Assembly (NCBI RefSeq): GCF_030811835.1
Contig: NZ_JAUSRO010000008.1
Location: 62,001 to 126,000 of the forward strand
Source of the DNA: Variovorax ginsengisoli
GTDB taxonomy: Bacteria; Pseudomonadota; Gammaproteobacteria; Burkholderiales; Burkholderiaceae_C
Length of the DNA: 64,000 bases
Direction of reading: 5' to 3'
Shown here: piece by piece, positions 1 to 8,451 of the stretch
Position numbering within the stretch: position 1 is the first letter of the stretch
Layout of the letters: the number at the start of each line of letters is the position of its first letter
Position numbers and translations under genes: made by a program
Notes under the pieces: model-generated
Seen by the model: the letters and a program-made list of their open reading frames with translations, nothing else
Databases searched by the model: none
What the model was told of the DNA's origin: nothing

Positions 1-24
1 GTAATGAGATCCATGATTGCGTGC

Positions 25-513
25 TCAGCCCGTGATGAAGGTCGGCCAGACCTGGATCTGGAGCTTCAGGGCCCAGATGAACGCGACATAACTGCCAATG
101 GCCAGCACGGTGGCGAGCACCAGCACTTTTTTCAGGTCGAACTCGTTGCCAGCCAGGCTCGACAGGATCACCAGCGCGTAGATCGCGATGATCATGCCCA
201 TGGCCGGCACGCCGATGCTCGGCAGGCCACCCAGCAGGATGCCGAAGGCCAGATTGGCGCCGATGATGAAAAATATCTGCTTCCACGCCCACTTGCCGAT
301 CTTGTCGCCGCTGTCGGTCTCGACGCTCAGGCCAGTGAACATGATGCCCAGTCCGATGATGGCCATCACGATGCCCAGCATCAGCGGGAAGTAGCCCGGC
401 CCCATGCGGGCGCCGTTGCCGACGTTGTAGGTGGACGCACCCCATGCGAACGCGAGGCCGACGACGGCAAACATCACGCCCGAGAAAAAGTCCTTCTGAC
501 TTTTGATTTTCAC
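25..513 (-). CDS. tctB: Tripartite tricarboxylate transporter small membrane subunit TctB
   Basis: Small integral membrane subunit of a TctABC-type secondary carboxylate transporter in the inner membrane. The 162-residue protein has four hydrophobic segments (about residues 14-30, 43-60, 85-110 and 135-155) and the family's early GPGYFP stretch. I chose GTG at 513 because GAGGAG lies 7 bases before it; a TTG at 519 is too close to that site. The TctA permease and the TctC binding protein are not in the window. TctA would be expected beyond the left edge, while the gene upstream of tctB is an unrelated methyltransferase, so TctC must lie elsewhere. The family call is firm; the substrate cannot be told. 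Confidence 0.9.
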   Translation of the reverse strand: MKIKSQKDFFSGVMFAVVGLAFAWGASTYNVGNGARMGPGYFPLMLGIVMAIIGLGIMFTGLSVETDSGDKIGKWAWKQIFFIIGANLAFGILLGGLPSIGVPAMGMIIAIYALVILSSLAGNEFDLKKVLVLATVLAIGSYVAFIWALKLQIQVWPTFITG

Positions 514-643
514 AAACAAGCTCCTCGAAAGAATTCGAACGGCCGATTGTGTGGTCAGGCTCCCGTCAGCAGGATGTGGATTCCACCTACCGGATGGCTA
601 GGGTAATCCCGCGGCGCCATGCCCTGGCAAGGCCCGCGAATGC

Positions 644-1402
644 TCAGTTCTGTTGAGGTTTGAAGACACGCAGCCACTTGCTGGCCGGCAGCCCCCAACG
701 GGTCTGGATGACCTGTGCGCGCGCCGACAGCAGCTCGCGCTTGGGCCGTGTGGGCGCGCGCTGTGCGAGCACCACCGTGTTGCCCTCGCGCGTGGGCTTG
801 AAGGCCCACACCGCATCGGCACCGAACACCGCGGCGATCTTCTCCAGGCTGCGCTCGTAGCTCGACGAGCGCCCGAAGAGATTGACCGTCATGCAGCCAT
901 CGTCGGTCAGCACCGCGCGGCAATCGGCGTAGAAGTCCTCGCTGTCGAGCACCGGCGCTGCGGCCTCGTGGTCGTACAGGTCGACCTGCAAGGCGTCGAC
1001 CGTGCCGTGCCACTGCGCCTTGCGGATCTCGACGGCCGCGTCGGCAATCACCACGCTGAGCTTTGCATCGTCGGCGGGCAGCTTGAACCAGCCGCGGCAG
1101 GCGGCGAGCACCTGCGGGTTGAGTTCGATGGCCGTCGTGCGCATGCGCAGTTGCTTGCGGCTGAACTTGGTGAGCGTGGCTGCGCCCAGGCCGAGTTGCA
1201 TGGCATGGCGGTTGAGCACACTCGACGGCTCGACGAACAGCAGCCAGGCCATCATGCGCTGCACGTATTCCAGCTCGATCTCGTAAGGCGCGTCCATCTT
1301 CATCGAGCCTTGGACCCACTCGGTGCCCAGGTGCAGGTAGCGGATGTCGCCCCAATCGGAGAAATTGACTTCGGGCAATGCTTGCTTCTTCGTGGCCATC
1401 AT
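644..1402 (-). CDS. Spermidine synthase-like SAM-dependent methyltransferase-fold protein
   Basis: The 252-residue protein has a Rossmann fold like that of spermidine synthases: a nucleotide loop LGLGAATLTKF near residue 71, an acidic ribose contact AIELNP about 20 residues later, and DALQVDLYDH near 136. The N-terminal beta domain of true SpeE is missing and the usual GGGDG loop is altered, so it may not make spermidine; proteins like this are often only annotated 'spermine/spermidine synthase family'. Its ATG overlaps the stop of the upstream glycosylase gene by four bases (ATGA), so the two are translationally coupled. The natural substrate is unknown. Confidence 0.75.
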   Translation of the reverse strand: MMATKKQALPEVNFSDWGDIRYLHLGTEWVQGSMKMDAPYEIELEYVQRMMAWLLFVEPSSVLNRHAMQLGLGAATLTKFSRKQLRMRTTAIELNPQVLAACRGWFKLPADDAKLSVVIADAAVEIRKAQWHGTVDALQVDLYDHEAAAPVLDSEDFYADCRAVLTDDGCMTVNLFGRSSSYERSLEKIAAVFGADAVWAFKPTREGNTVVLAQRAPTRPKRELLSARAQVIQTRWGLPASKWLRVFKPQQN

Positions 1403-1938
1403 GCGAGCCCGTGGCGGGCGAATACGTCGCGCCAGGCGTCAAGCTTGCGGTCGAAGCTCCAGGACGCATTGGCGGGACTGGTGGAAGGGAGTCGGTACAC
1501 GGGCAGGTCGGACGGGTGGGACAACCCACCCGCGGCGAGCGCCGCCACCACGCGCGGCGCATGCTTGAAGCTCTCGGCACCGTTGTGCGCAATGGCAGCA
1601 AGCCGCGGCAGGCGCAGGCCGCCGAAGTCGTTGACCACCGCATCGCGGATGGCCGAGTCCAGGCTGCCTTCGCGCGCGCAGGCCGCATACACGTCCCACA
1701 GCCCGAGCCCGTGGTCGAGCAGCCATTGTCGCCGCCCTGCGAAGTCTGCCGCATCAGGCAAGGCGTGCGCGGGCCAGATGGCCTGAAGAATTTTCCAGAA
1801 ATGGTTCTGCGGATGGGCGTAGTACTGCTGCTGCGCGAGCGATCGTGCACCGGGGAAGCTGCCCAGGATCAACACGGCCGTACGTTCGCCGACGATGGGC
1901 GCCAGGCCGGCCAGCGCGGGTGAATTCGATGGAGTCAA
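1399..1938 (-). CDS. Hypoxanthine/uracil-DNA glycosylase, family 6-like (DNA-deoxyinosine glycosylase)
   Basis: Predicted base-excision repair enzyme that removes deaminated bases (hypoxanthine) from DNA. It shows the family motif ILGSFPGARSL, followed by QQQYYAHPQNHFW, whose Asn is the expected catalytic residue, and a C-terminal LPSTSPAN loop that would correspond to the minor-groove motif. The reading frame is open far upstream, but that part crosses the terminator and reading frame of the next gene, so I place the start at TTG 1938 (179 residues). No good ribosome site supports this start; nearby non-ATG codons are possible. It overlaps the following methyltransferase gene by four bases. 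Confidence 0.75.
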   Translation of the reverse strand: MTPSNSPALAGLAPIVGERTAVLILGSFPGARSLAQQQYYAHPQNHFWKILQAIWPAHALPDAADFAGRRQWLLDHGLGLWDVYAACAREGSLDSAIRDAVVNDFGGLRLPRLAAIAHNGAESFKHAPRVVAALAAGGLSHPSDLPVYRLPSTSPANASWSFDRKLDAWRDVFARHGLA

Positions 1939-1951
1939 GCTCCGATTGGAC

Positions 1952-1976
1952 AACAAAAAACCCGCCGCAGCGGGTT
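1952..1976 (-). terminator. Rho-independent terminator after the Lys/Ala-rich secreted protein gene
   Basis: Read leftward, a 7-bp stem (AACCCGC/GCGGGTT) with a 4-base loop is followed by a run of six T. It lies 24 bases past the stop of the gene at 2000-2359 and just before the start of the glycosylase gene. Confidence 0.85.
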
Positions 1977-1999
1977 CCAGCTCAGCGCAAAGGGCCGGC

Positions 2000-2359
2000 T
2001 TATTCCTTCTTGGCGGCTGCGTTCTCGGCGGTACCGGGAATCTTCTCGCCGATCTTGTGGCCCACGCTGCGCATGCCGTCAGCGGTCTTGTGCCCGACGT
2101 TGGCCACGGCATTGCCGGTCTTCTTGGCGACGCGCTTGGTGGCCTTGCCTGCCTTCTTGGCAGTGCGCTTGGTGGCGCTGTAGGCTTCCTTGCTGTCTTC
2201 CTTGACCCTTTCGGTGACCGTGGGTGCAGGTGCAGCCGGCACGGCGGCGGTTGCAGGCGCGGTCGTCGTGGTGGTCGTCTGCGCCATGGCGGACAGGCCG
2301 AAAGAGGCGAGTGCGAGGGCCAGCACGGCAGGCACGGTACGGATGAAAGATGTCTTCAT
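2000..2359 (-). CDS. Small secreted Ala/Lys-rich protein of unknown function
   Basis: The 119-residue protein begins with a clear Sec signal peptide (hydrophobic core about residues 8-22, ending at AMA-Q). A Thr/Ala/Pro-rich linker follows, then a basic low-complexity part with repeated Lys-Arg and Lys-Lys-Thr blocks such as ATKRTAKKAGKATKR. It resembles the histone-H1-like basic tails common in Burkholderiales, but an exported one. AGGAG lies 6 bases before ATG 2359, which settles the start inside a longer open frame. It is a single-gene unit with its own terminator. No function can be assigned from sequence. Confidence 0.8.
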   Translation of the reverse strand: MKTSFIRTVPAVLALALASFGLSAMAQTTTTTTAPATAAVPAAPAPTVTERVKEDSKEAYSATKRTAKKAGKATKRVAKKTGNAVANVGHKTADGMRSVGHKIGEKIPGTAENAAAKKE

Positions 2360-2499
2360 AAGGAACTCCTCGAATCGGTTGATGTGACGAATTTGCCACT
2401 GCATCCTCAACGAAGCACCTTGCGTCCAGGATGACATCGAAACTAAAACACTTTGTACGCGCCGCGGCGGTCGGCGTGTCGACCTACAAGCGCACCGTG

Positions 2500-3351
2500 T
2501 CAGGCGGCAGGCCGGATGGACGGAAGCAGCCCGGTCAGCCGCGGCAGGGCGGCCATGGCATTGGACGTGGTGGCTTCGGCCAGCGCCGCCACCGGCATGC
2601 CACGCAACTGCGCGATCACCTCGGCGATGCGGGGCAGTTCCGCAGGCTCGTTGCGCCCCTGCGGCGCACCCGCCTCGCGTGCCTCGCGGGTGCGATAGAC
2701 CCATTCGGGCTGGATGTCGGGTGCATCCGTCTCCATCACGAGTGCCTCCAGCGGAAGCGTGGCGGCCAGTCGCCGCAACTGCAGCGCACGATCGAAGGTC
2801 ACAGCCCCACCGAAACCCAGCTTGAGCCCGAGGGCGATGCAGGCCTGCGCCTGCTGCTCGCTGCCATTGAACGCATGGGCAATGCCGCGCCACGGCCGCC
2901 CGCCACCCGCCCGTCGCAACTGACCGAGCACCTTGTCCACCGAGCGGCGCACATGGATGATCACCGGGAGGTCATGCGCACGGGCGAGCTGCAGTTGGGC
3001 CTGGAAGAAATGCGTCTGGCGCGCGTCGTCAAGTTCCGGGACGAAATAGTCGAGCCCGATCTCGCCTACGGCGACCAGCCGCGGATCGTCGCGGTGGGCA
3101 TGGAGTTGCGCATCCAGCGCGACGAGATCGTCTTCTTGCGCCTGACCGGTGCACAACGGATGGATGCCCAGCGCATACGCATCGCTTTGCGCATGTGCCA
3201 GTTCGCGCACCGTGTCGAAGTTGAAAGATGCCACCGCCGGAATCACGCACAGCGCCACGCCAGCGGCGTCGGCGCGCGCACGGACCTGGCGCCGGTCGTC
3301 GCCGAATTCTGGCGCGTCCAGATGACAGTGTGTATCAATGAAACTGCGCAT
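2500..3351 (-). CDS. tatD: TatD family metal-dependent 3'-5' DNase
   Basis: Amidohydrolase-fold nuclease expected to bind two metal ions and degrade DNA ends in the cytoplasm. The 283-residue protein has the metal-binding set: DTHCHLD at the start, GEIGLDY in the middle, VIIHVRR, HAFNGS, and METDAPD near the C-terminus. ATG 3351 is chosen because the family normally begins a few residues before the HxH motif; an upstream in-frame start would add nine residues. It is transcribed away from the protease gene at 3447, leaving a 95-base divergent promoter region. Confidence 0.92.
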   Translation of the reverse strand: MRSFIDTHCHLDAPEFGDDRRQVRARADAAGVALCVIPAVASFNFDTVRELAHAQSDAYALGIHPLCTGQAQEDDLVALDAQLHAHRDDPRLVAVGEIGLDYFVPELDDARQTHFFQAQLQLARAHDLPVIIHVRRSVDKVLGQLRRAGGGRPWRGIAHAFNGSEQQAQACIALGLKLGFGGAVTFDRALQLRRLAATLPLEALVMETDAPDIQPEWVYRTREAREAGAPQGRNEPAELPRIAEVIAQLRGMPVAALAEATTSNAMAALPRLTGLLPSIRPAA

Positions 3352-3446
3352 CGCCCCATGATGCCCGAACGCGAGCAAAGCGGTACAAAGCGTGCTACTG
3401 TGGCTGCTCTGGCTTCTTCCATCCGTCCGACCGACCGGAGGTGCTC

Positions 3447-4418
3447 ATGCGCAGGCCCGCTCTCTACAGCCGCTCGCCGCAGGTGTCGCAAGACGCCGCA
3501 GCGCCGCGTCCCGACGCGACGCCGCCGGTTGATGCCGACGCCGCGCCAGCGGGTGCCGGCCGCTGGCAGCCCGGGCCACGCGCCTTCGGCGCCATGGTGC
3601 TGCTGGTGCTGGCCCTGGTCACTGGGGGCGCGGCACTGTGGCCCCGTCCAGGCCACGCGCCTCTCACCCAGAAAGACATCGACGCGGCCGTGCTGCGCAC
3701 GCTGCAGACGACCACCCTGCCCTCGGCCGCCGCACGCGCAGCCGAGGTGATCCGACCGTCGGTGGTGCGCGTAGTGGCCTACGGCAACGAACGCGCCAGC
3801 CCTGAGGCACGCACCGAAAAGCGTGGCCGCAACGTGGCGCGCGGCAAGCCACCCGAAGCGCCACCGCCACCCGGTGAGTTCGAACGGGGCATCGGCACCG
3901 GCGTCGTCATCATCGACAAGGGCGTGATCCTCACCAACCTGCACGTGGTCGCCGGCGCCGACAAGATCAAGGTCACCTTTGCCGACGGGCTGGAAGCGGT
4001 CGCCACCATCACTGGCATGCAGCCGGAAAACGACCTGGCGGTGCTGCAGGCACAGAAGATTCCCGACGACCTCATCCCGGCCACGCTGCGCTCGACCGCC
4101 GACCTGATGCCGGGCGACCAGGTCGCCGCCGTCGGGTTTCCGTTCGGCATCGGCCCTTCCGTATCGGCGGGCGTGGTGTCGGGCTTGAAGCGCGGGTTCC
4201 GTTCGCCCGAGGGCAAGCAGGAACTCAGCAACCTGATCCAGTTCGACGCGGCGGCCAATCCAGGCAATTCCGGTGGGCCGTTGATCAACATGGATGGCGA
4301 GGTGGTGGGCATCGTCACCGCCATCCTGAACCCGACGCAGCAACGCACCTTCATCGGCATCGGCTTTGCGATGCCCATCGAGAACGCGGCATCGGCCCTG
4401 GGTTCGCCGCCGTTCTGA
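3447..4418 (+). CDS. Membrane-anchored HtrA/DegP-type serine protease lacking a PDZ domain
   Basis: Trypsin-fold protease with one membrane anchor (about residues 47-65) that would place the catalytic part in the periplasm. The triad is intact: His in LTNLHVV, Asp in ENDLAVL, Ser in GNSGGPL. The chain stops about 35 residues after the catalytic domain and no PDZ domain follows, unlike DegP or DegS. A proline-rich segment (about residues 110-135) precedes the protease domain. ATG 3447 is preferred over GTG 3441 because GGAGG sits 5 bases before it. The MoxR gene starts 26 bases downstream, so the two could be co-transcribed. Confidence 0.85.
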   Translation: MRRPALYSRSPQVSQDAAAPRPDATPPVDADAAPAGAGRWQPGPRAFGAMVLLVLALVTGGAALWPRPGHAPLTQKDIDAAVLRTLQTTTLPSAAARAAEVIRPSVVRVVAYGNERASPEARTEKRGRNVARGKPPEAPPPPGEFERGIGTGVVIIDKGVILTNLHVVAGADKIKVTFADGLEAVATITGMQPENDLAVLQAQKIPDDLIPATLRSTADLMPGDQVAAVGFPFGIGPSVSAGVVSGLKRGFRSPEGKQELSNLIQFDAAANPGNSGGPLINMDGEVVGIVTAILNPTQQRTFIGIGFAMPIENAASALGSPPF

Positions 4419-4444
4419 ACCCTCCGCTACGCAGAAAGCCACGC

Positions 4445-5455
4445 ATGAGCACAGAGAACTTCTCGACCGCCCCCGCCACCGCCGAATTGATGGAACAGAT
4501 CCTCTACGAGGTCAAACGCGTCGTGGTGGGCCAGGACCGTTTTCTCGAACGCGTGATGGTCGCCATGCTCGCGGGCGGCCATCTGCTGGTCGAAGGCGTG
4601 CCCGGCCTGGCCAAGACGCTCACCATCAAGACCCTGGCCGACACCGTACAGGGGCAGTTCAAGCGCATCCAGTTCACGCCCGACCTGATGCCGTCCGACC
4701 TGATCGGCACGCGCATCTACAACCAGAAGACCGGCGACTTCAGCACCTCGCTCGGCCCGGTGTTCACCAACCTGCTGCTGGCCGACGAAATCAACCGTGC
4801 GCCGGCCAAGGTGCAGAGCGCGCTGCTCGAGGTGATGCAGGAGCGCCAGGTGACCATTGCGGGCGAGACCCACAAGGTGCCGCGACCCTTCCTGGTCATG
4901 GCCACGCAGAACCCGATCGAGACCGAGGGCACCTACCCACTGCCCGAAGCGCAGGTCGACCGCTTCATGATGAAGATCCTGGTGGACTATCCGACCGACG
5001 AGGAAGAGTTCGTGATCGTGCAGCGTGTGATCGGCCCGCCGGTCGCGGTCAACCGCGTGGCGACCACCGAGCAGCTCGCCGCGCTGCAGGCCGAGGTGCG
5101 GCGCGTGTACGTCGATCCGTCGCTCATCCAGTATGCGGTGAAGCTGGTCTCGGCCACCCGCACGCCCGACAGGCACGGCCTGAAAGACATGGGTCGCTTC
5201 ATCACCTTCGGCGCCAGCCCACGCGCGACCATCAACCTCACCGAAGGCGCGCGCGCGCTGGCCATGTTGCGTGGACGCAGCTATGCGTTGCCCGAGGACA
5301 TGACTGCGCTGGTGCCCGACGTGCTGCGGCACCGCGTGACGCTGTCATACGAAGGGTTGTCCGAAGGCCTCACGCCCGACACGCTGATCGACAAGATCAT
5401 GCGCGCCGTTCCTGCACCACCCAAACCTCTGGAACATGAAAAGCTGGTGGCCTGA
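4445..5455 (+). CDS. MoxR family AAA+ ATPase
   Basis: AAA+ chaperone-like ATPase of the MoxR/RavA type, 336 residues, which usually acts with DUF58 and von Willebrand A proteins to mature or insert metalloenzymes and envelope complexes. Walker A is GVPGLAKT (residues 51-58), Walker B is LLLADEIN (about 110-117), and the sensor segment ATQNPIETEGTYPLPEAQ follows. It heads the set moxR-DUF58-VWA; a repeat element of about 95 bases separates it from the DUF58 gene. The client of this set is not evident from its neighbours. Confidence 0.92.
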   Translation: MSTENFSTAPATAELMEQILYEVKRVVVGQDRFLERVMVAMLAGGHLLVEGVPGLAKTLTIKTLADTVQGQFKRIQFTPDLMPSDLIGTRIYNQKTGDFSTSLGPVFTNLLLADEINRAPAKVQSALLEVMQERQVTIAGETHKVPRPFLVMATQNPIETEGTYPLPEAQVDRFMMKILVDYPTDEEEFVIVQRVIGPPVAVNRVATTEQLAALQAEVRRVYVDPSLIQYAVKLVSATRTPDRHGLKDMGRFITFGASPRATINLTEGARALAMLRGRSYALPEDMTALVPDVLRHRVTLSYEGLSEGLTPDTLIDKIMRAVPAPPKPLEHEKLVA

Positions 5456-5463
5456 AATGAGCA

Positions 5464-5559
5464 CACCCCCAGGCTTCGCGCACTTCGTGTCGCTTCGCCA
5501 ACCCCCTTGCAGGGGGCAACACCAGTGGCCCGACGAAGCCGGTTCCACGGTGTTCCTGG
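5464..5559 (+). repeat. Dispersed intergenic repeat, copy A (full length)
   Basis: It begins CACCCCCAGG, carries the core GCGCACTTCGTGTCGCTTCG, then a small hairpin ACCCCCTTGCAGGGGGC, and ends with GAAGCCGGTTCC and CCTGG. The same order of blocks occurs inverted at 54170-54264 and in partial copies at 23108, 41836 and 55989. This copy sits between moxR and the DUF58 gene. Confidence 0.85.
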
Positions 5560-5566
5560 AACGGGC

Positions 5567-6574
5567 ATGAGAAGCTGGTGGCGTAAAAAGAACCCGCCTG
5601 CAATGGCGGCCAACGACGAAGGGCCGGGTGTCCAGGCGGGCGCGGCCGAGCGCGTGCTGCAACGGCTCGAATGGACGGTGATCCGCCGGCTCGACGGGCT
5701 GCTGCAGGGCGACTACCGCACCCTGATGCGCGGCACCGGGCTCGACCTGGCCGACCTGCGTGAATACCAGCACCACGACGACGTGCGGCACATCGACTGG
5801 AACGTCACGGCGCGTCTGCAAACCCCGCATGTGCGCGTGTTCACCGAAGACCGAGAAATGGCCGCCTGGTTCGTGCTCGACCTCAGCCGCTCGGTCGACT
5901 TCGGTTCCGGCCTGAAGGCCAAGCGCGAGATTTCGATCGGCTTCGTCGGCGTGCTGGCGCGGCTGCTCACGCGGCACGGCAACCGCGTGGGTGCGCTGGT
6001 GTACGGCAATGACCTGGAGGCGGTGATCCCGCCGCGCACCGGGCGCCGACATGTGCTGCACCTGCTGCATGCCATGGAGCGCCGCGCGGCCAAGGCCGAA
6101 TCCACCGCCAGCCACGGCACGACGCGCCTGGCCGACCTGCTGCGCTCGGCCGCGGGCCTGATGCCCAGGCGCTCGACCGTGTTCGTGGTCTCCGATTTCC
6201 AGAGCGAGCCCGGCTGGGAACTGCCGCTGGCCCGGCTCACGATGCGCCACGAGGTGGTGGCCGTGCGCCTGTTCGACCCGCTCGAACTCGACCTGCCCGA
6301 CCTCGGCCTGGTGCCGTTGCGCGATGCCGAGACGGGCGAGCAGCTCTGGGTCGACACGCATGACGCGGGCTTCCGCAAGCGCTTCGCGCGGCTGGCGGCC
6401 GAGCGCGAACACACGCTGCGTGCGGCGCTGGCCAAGGCCGGCGTGGACACGCTCGAACTCTCGACCAGCGACGACCTGGCCAGCGCCATCCTGCGCTTTG
6501 CCGACCTGCGCAAGCGCCGGGTGCGTGCCGGCAACGCGGGCGGGACCGGTAACAGCAAGGCGGTGACCGCATGA
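5567..6574 (+). CDS. DUF58 domain protein
   Basis: The 335-residue partner of MoxR. It carries the family signature LREYQHHDDVRHIDWNVTARL-like block near residue 60 (here starting DLREYQHHDD), followed by a vWA-like half that lacks a full metal site (LDLSRSVDFG). ATG 5567 excludes 20 residues that would be coded by the end of the upstream repeat. The VWA gene starts 16 bases downstream. DUF58 proteins are thought to bridge MoxR ATPases and VWA membrane proteins; the exact role is unknown. Confidence 0.88.
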   Translation: MRSWWRKKNPPAMAANDEGPGVQAGAAERVLQRLEWTVIRRLDGLLQGDYRTLMRGTGLDLADLREYQHHDDVRHIDWNVTARLQTPHVRVFTEDREMAAWFVLDLSRSVDFGSGLKAKREISIGFVGVLARLLTRHGNRVGALVYGNDLEAVIPPRTGRRHVLHLLHAMERRAAKAESTASHGTTRLADLLRSAAGLMPRRSTVFVVSDFQSEPGWELPLARLTMRHEVVAVRLFDPLELDLPDLGLVPLRDAETGEQLWVDTHDAGFRKRFARLAAEREHTLRAALAKAGVDTLELSTSDDLASAILRFADLRKRRVRAGNAGGTGNSKAVTA

Positions 6575-6590
6575 CACGTCTGGAGGTGCC

Positions 6591-7631
6591 ATGAATTTCC
6601 TTTGGCCGCAGTTCCTGTGGCTCCTGCTCGCAGTGCCCCTGCTGGTGCTGCTCTACCTCTGGCTCCTGCGCCGCAAGAAGAAGCTGGCGCTGCGCTACAC
6701 CAGCCTGTCGATCGTGCGCGAGGCGATGGGGCCGGGCCAGAGCATTCGCCGCCATATCCCGCCCTTGCTGTTCCTGCTGGCGCTGGTGGCGATGCTGATT
6801 GCCGCATCGCGCCCGCTGGCGGTGGTGACGCTGCCGTCGAACCAACAGACCATCATCCTCGCGATGGACGTGTCGGGCAGCATGCGCGCCACCGACGTGC
6901 AGCCCAACCGGCTGGTCGCCGCACAGGAAGCCGCCAAGGGCTTCCTGAAGGACCTGCCGCGCACGGTGAAGGTCGGCATCGTCGCTTTCGCGGGCAGCGC
7001 ACAGGTGGCGCAACTGCCGACGACCAACCGCGACGACCTGGTCACCGCCATCGACGCCTTCCAGCTGCAGCGCGCGACGGCCACCGGCAATGCCATCGTC
7101 GTGTCGCTGGCCACGCTGTTCCCGGACGCGGGCATCGACATCGAGAGCTTCGCGCCCAAGAGCCGCCAGCGCGGCGTGCCGATCGACCAACTCGGCAAGC
7201 CGCCGCCCAAGGAATTCGTGCCCGTGGCGCCGGGCTCCTACACCTCGGCGGCCATCATCATGCTGACCGACGGCCAGCGGACGACGGGCGTCGACCCGAT
7301 GGAAGCAGCCAAGGCGGCAGCCGACCGCGGCGTGCGCATCTACACGGTGGGCGTGGGCACCGTCGACGGCGAAACGATCGGCTTCGAAGGCTGGTCGATG
7401 CGCGTGAAGCTCGACGAGGAAACACTCAAGGGCGTGGCCAGCCGCACGCAGGCCGAGTACTTCTATGCCGGCACCGCCGACGACCTGAAGAAGGTGTACG
7501 AGACGCTGAGCTCGCGGCTCACGGTGGAGAAGAAGGAGACGGAGGTGTCGGCCCTCTTCGCCCTGGGCGCGGCGCTGCTGGCGCTGCTGTCGGCCGGACT
7601 GTCGCTGCTCTGGTTCAACCGCATCCTGTAG
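6591..7631 (+). CDS. VWA domain membrane protein (BatA-like)
   Basis: The 346-residue inner-membrane protein has transmembrane segments near residues 5-25 and 55-75, a periplasmic or cytosolic von Willebrand A domain, and a C-terminal transmembrane helix (about 318-340). The metal-ion-dependent adhesion site is intact: DVSGS near residue 91 and a later LTDG. Last gene of the moxR-DUF58-VWA unit. A separate BatB-like TPR gene, present in many such clusters, is absent here. Confidence 0.9.
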   Translation: MNFLWPQFLWLLLAVPLLVLLYLWLLRRKKKLALRYTSLSIVREAMGPGQSIRRHIPPLLFLLALVAMLIAASRPLAVVTLPSNQQTIILAMDVSGSMRATDVQPNRLVAAQEAAKGFLKDLPRTVKVGIVAFAGSAQVAQLPTTNRDDLVTAIDAFQLQRATATGNAIVVSLATLFPDAGIDIESFAPKSRQRGVPIDQLGKPPPKEFVPVAPGSYTSAAIIMLTDGQRTTGVDPMEAAKAAADRGVRIYTVGVGTVDGETIGFEGWSMRVKLDEETLKGVASRTQAEYFYAGTADDLKKVYETLSSRLTVEKKETEVSALFALGAALLALLSAGLSLLWFNRIL

Positions 7632-7677
7632 CGCGGGCGCCGAGAATGGGGCCATCTACTTTTCAGGAGATTTCCCC

Positions 7678-8436
7678 ATGTTCGACTTGAACGGCAAAGT
7701 CGCCTTGGTCACCGGCGGCAACGGTGGCATCGGCCTGGGCATGGCGCTCGGCCTGGCCCACGCGGGCGCCCGCGTGATCGTGGCCGCACGCAATGCAGAA
7801 AAATCCGCTGCTGCCGTGGCGCAGTTGCAGGCTGCGGGCAGCGACAGCTTTGCGCTCGCGGCCGATGTGACCGACGAGGCGTCGGTGCAGGCGCTGTTCG
7901 ACCAGGTCGGCGAGCGCTGCGGCCGCCTCGACATCCTGGTCAACAACGCCGGCACCACGGTGCGCAAGCCCGTCGACCAACTCGCATTGGCCGAATGGCA
8001 CAGCGTGATGGACACCAATCTGACCAGCGCCTTCCTGTGCTGCCGCGCGGCCCATCCGCTGCTGAAGCGCGCGGGCGCAGGCAAGATCATCAACATCGGC
8101 TCGATGATGTCGATCTTCGGCGCGCCCTACGCGCCGGCCTATGGCGCGAGCAAGGGCGGTATCGTGCAGCTGACCAAGGCCATGGCGTCGTCCTGGGCGG
8201 CCGATGGCATCCAGGTGAACGCGGTGCTGCCCGGCTGGATCCAGACCGAGCTGACCGATGGCGCACGCGCGCAGGTCGCGGGCCTCAACGAACGCGTGAT
8301 CGCTCGCACCGCGGCGGGCCGCTGGGGCCAGCCGCAGGACCTGGCCGGCGTGGCCGTGTTCCTGGCCAGCGCTGCGTCGGATTTCATCACCGGCACGGCG
8401 ATCCCGGTGGACGGCGGCTACTCGATTGCAGCCTGA
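7678..8436 (+). CDS. Short-chain dehydrogenase/reductase (2-deoxygluconate/KduD-like)
   Basis: Classical NAD(P)-dependent SDR of 252 residues: cofactor loop TGGNGGIG (residues 12-19), NNAG (about 89-92), catalytic Ser142, Tyr155 and Lys159, and the C-terminal PVDGGYSI. Its overall sequence resembles 3-oxoacyl reductase and 2-deoxy-D-gluconate 3-dehydrogenase groups; substrate is uncertain. AGGAG (7665-7669) stands 8 bases before the ATG. It is a single gene facing the amino acid deaminase gene, with only 15 bases between the two stops. Confidence 0.85.
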   Translation: MFDLNGKVALVTGGNGGIGLGMALGLAHAGARVIVAARNAEKSAAAVAQLQAAGSDSFALAADVTDEASVQALFDQVGERCGRLDILVNNAGTTVRKPVDQLALAEWHSVMDTNLTSAFLCCRAAHPLLKRAGAGKIINIGSMMSIFGAPYAPAYGASKGGIVQLTKAMASSWAADGIQVNAVLPGWIQTELTDGARAQVAGLNERVIARTAAGRWGQPQDLAGVAVFLASAASDFITGTAIPVDGGYSIAA

Positions 8437-8451
8437 CCGGTTCTTTGCGGT

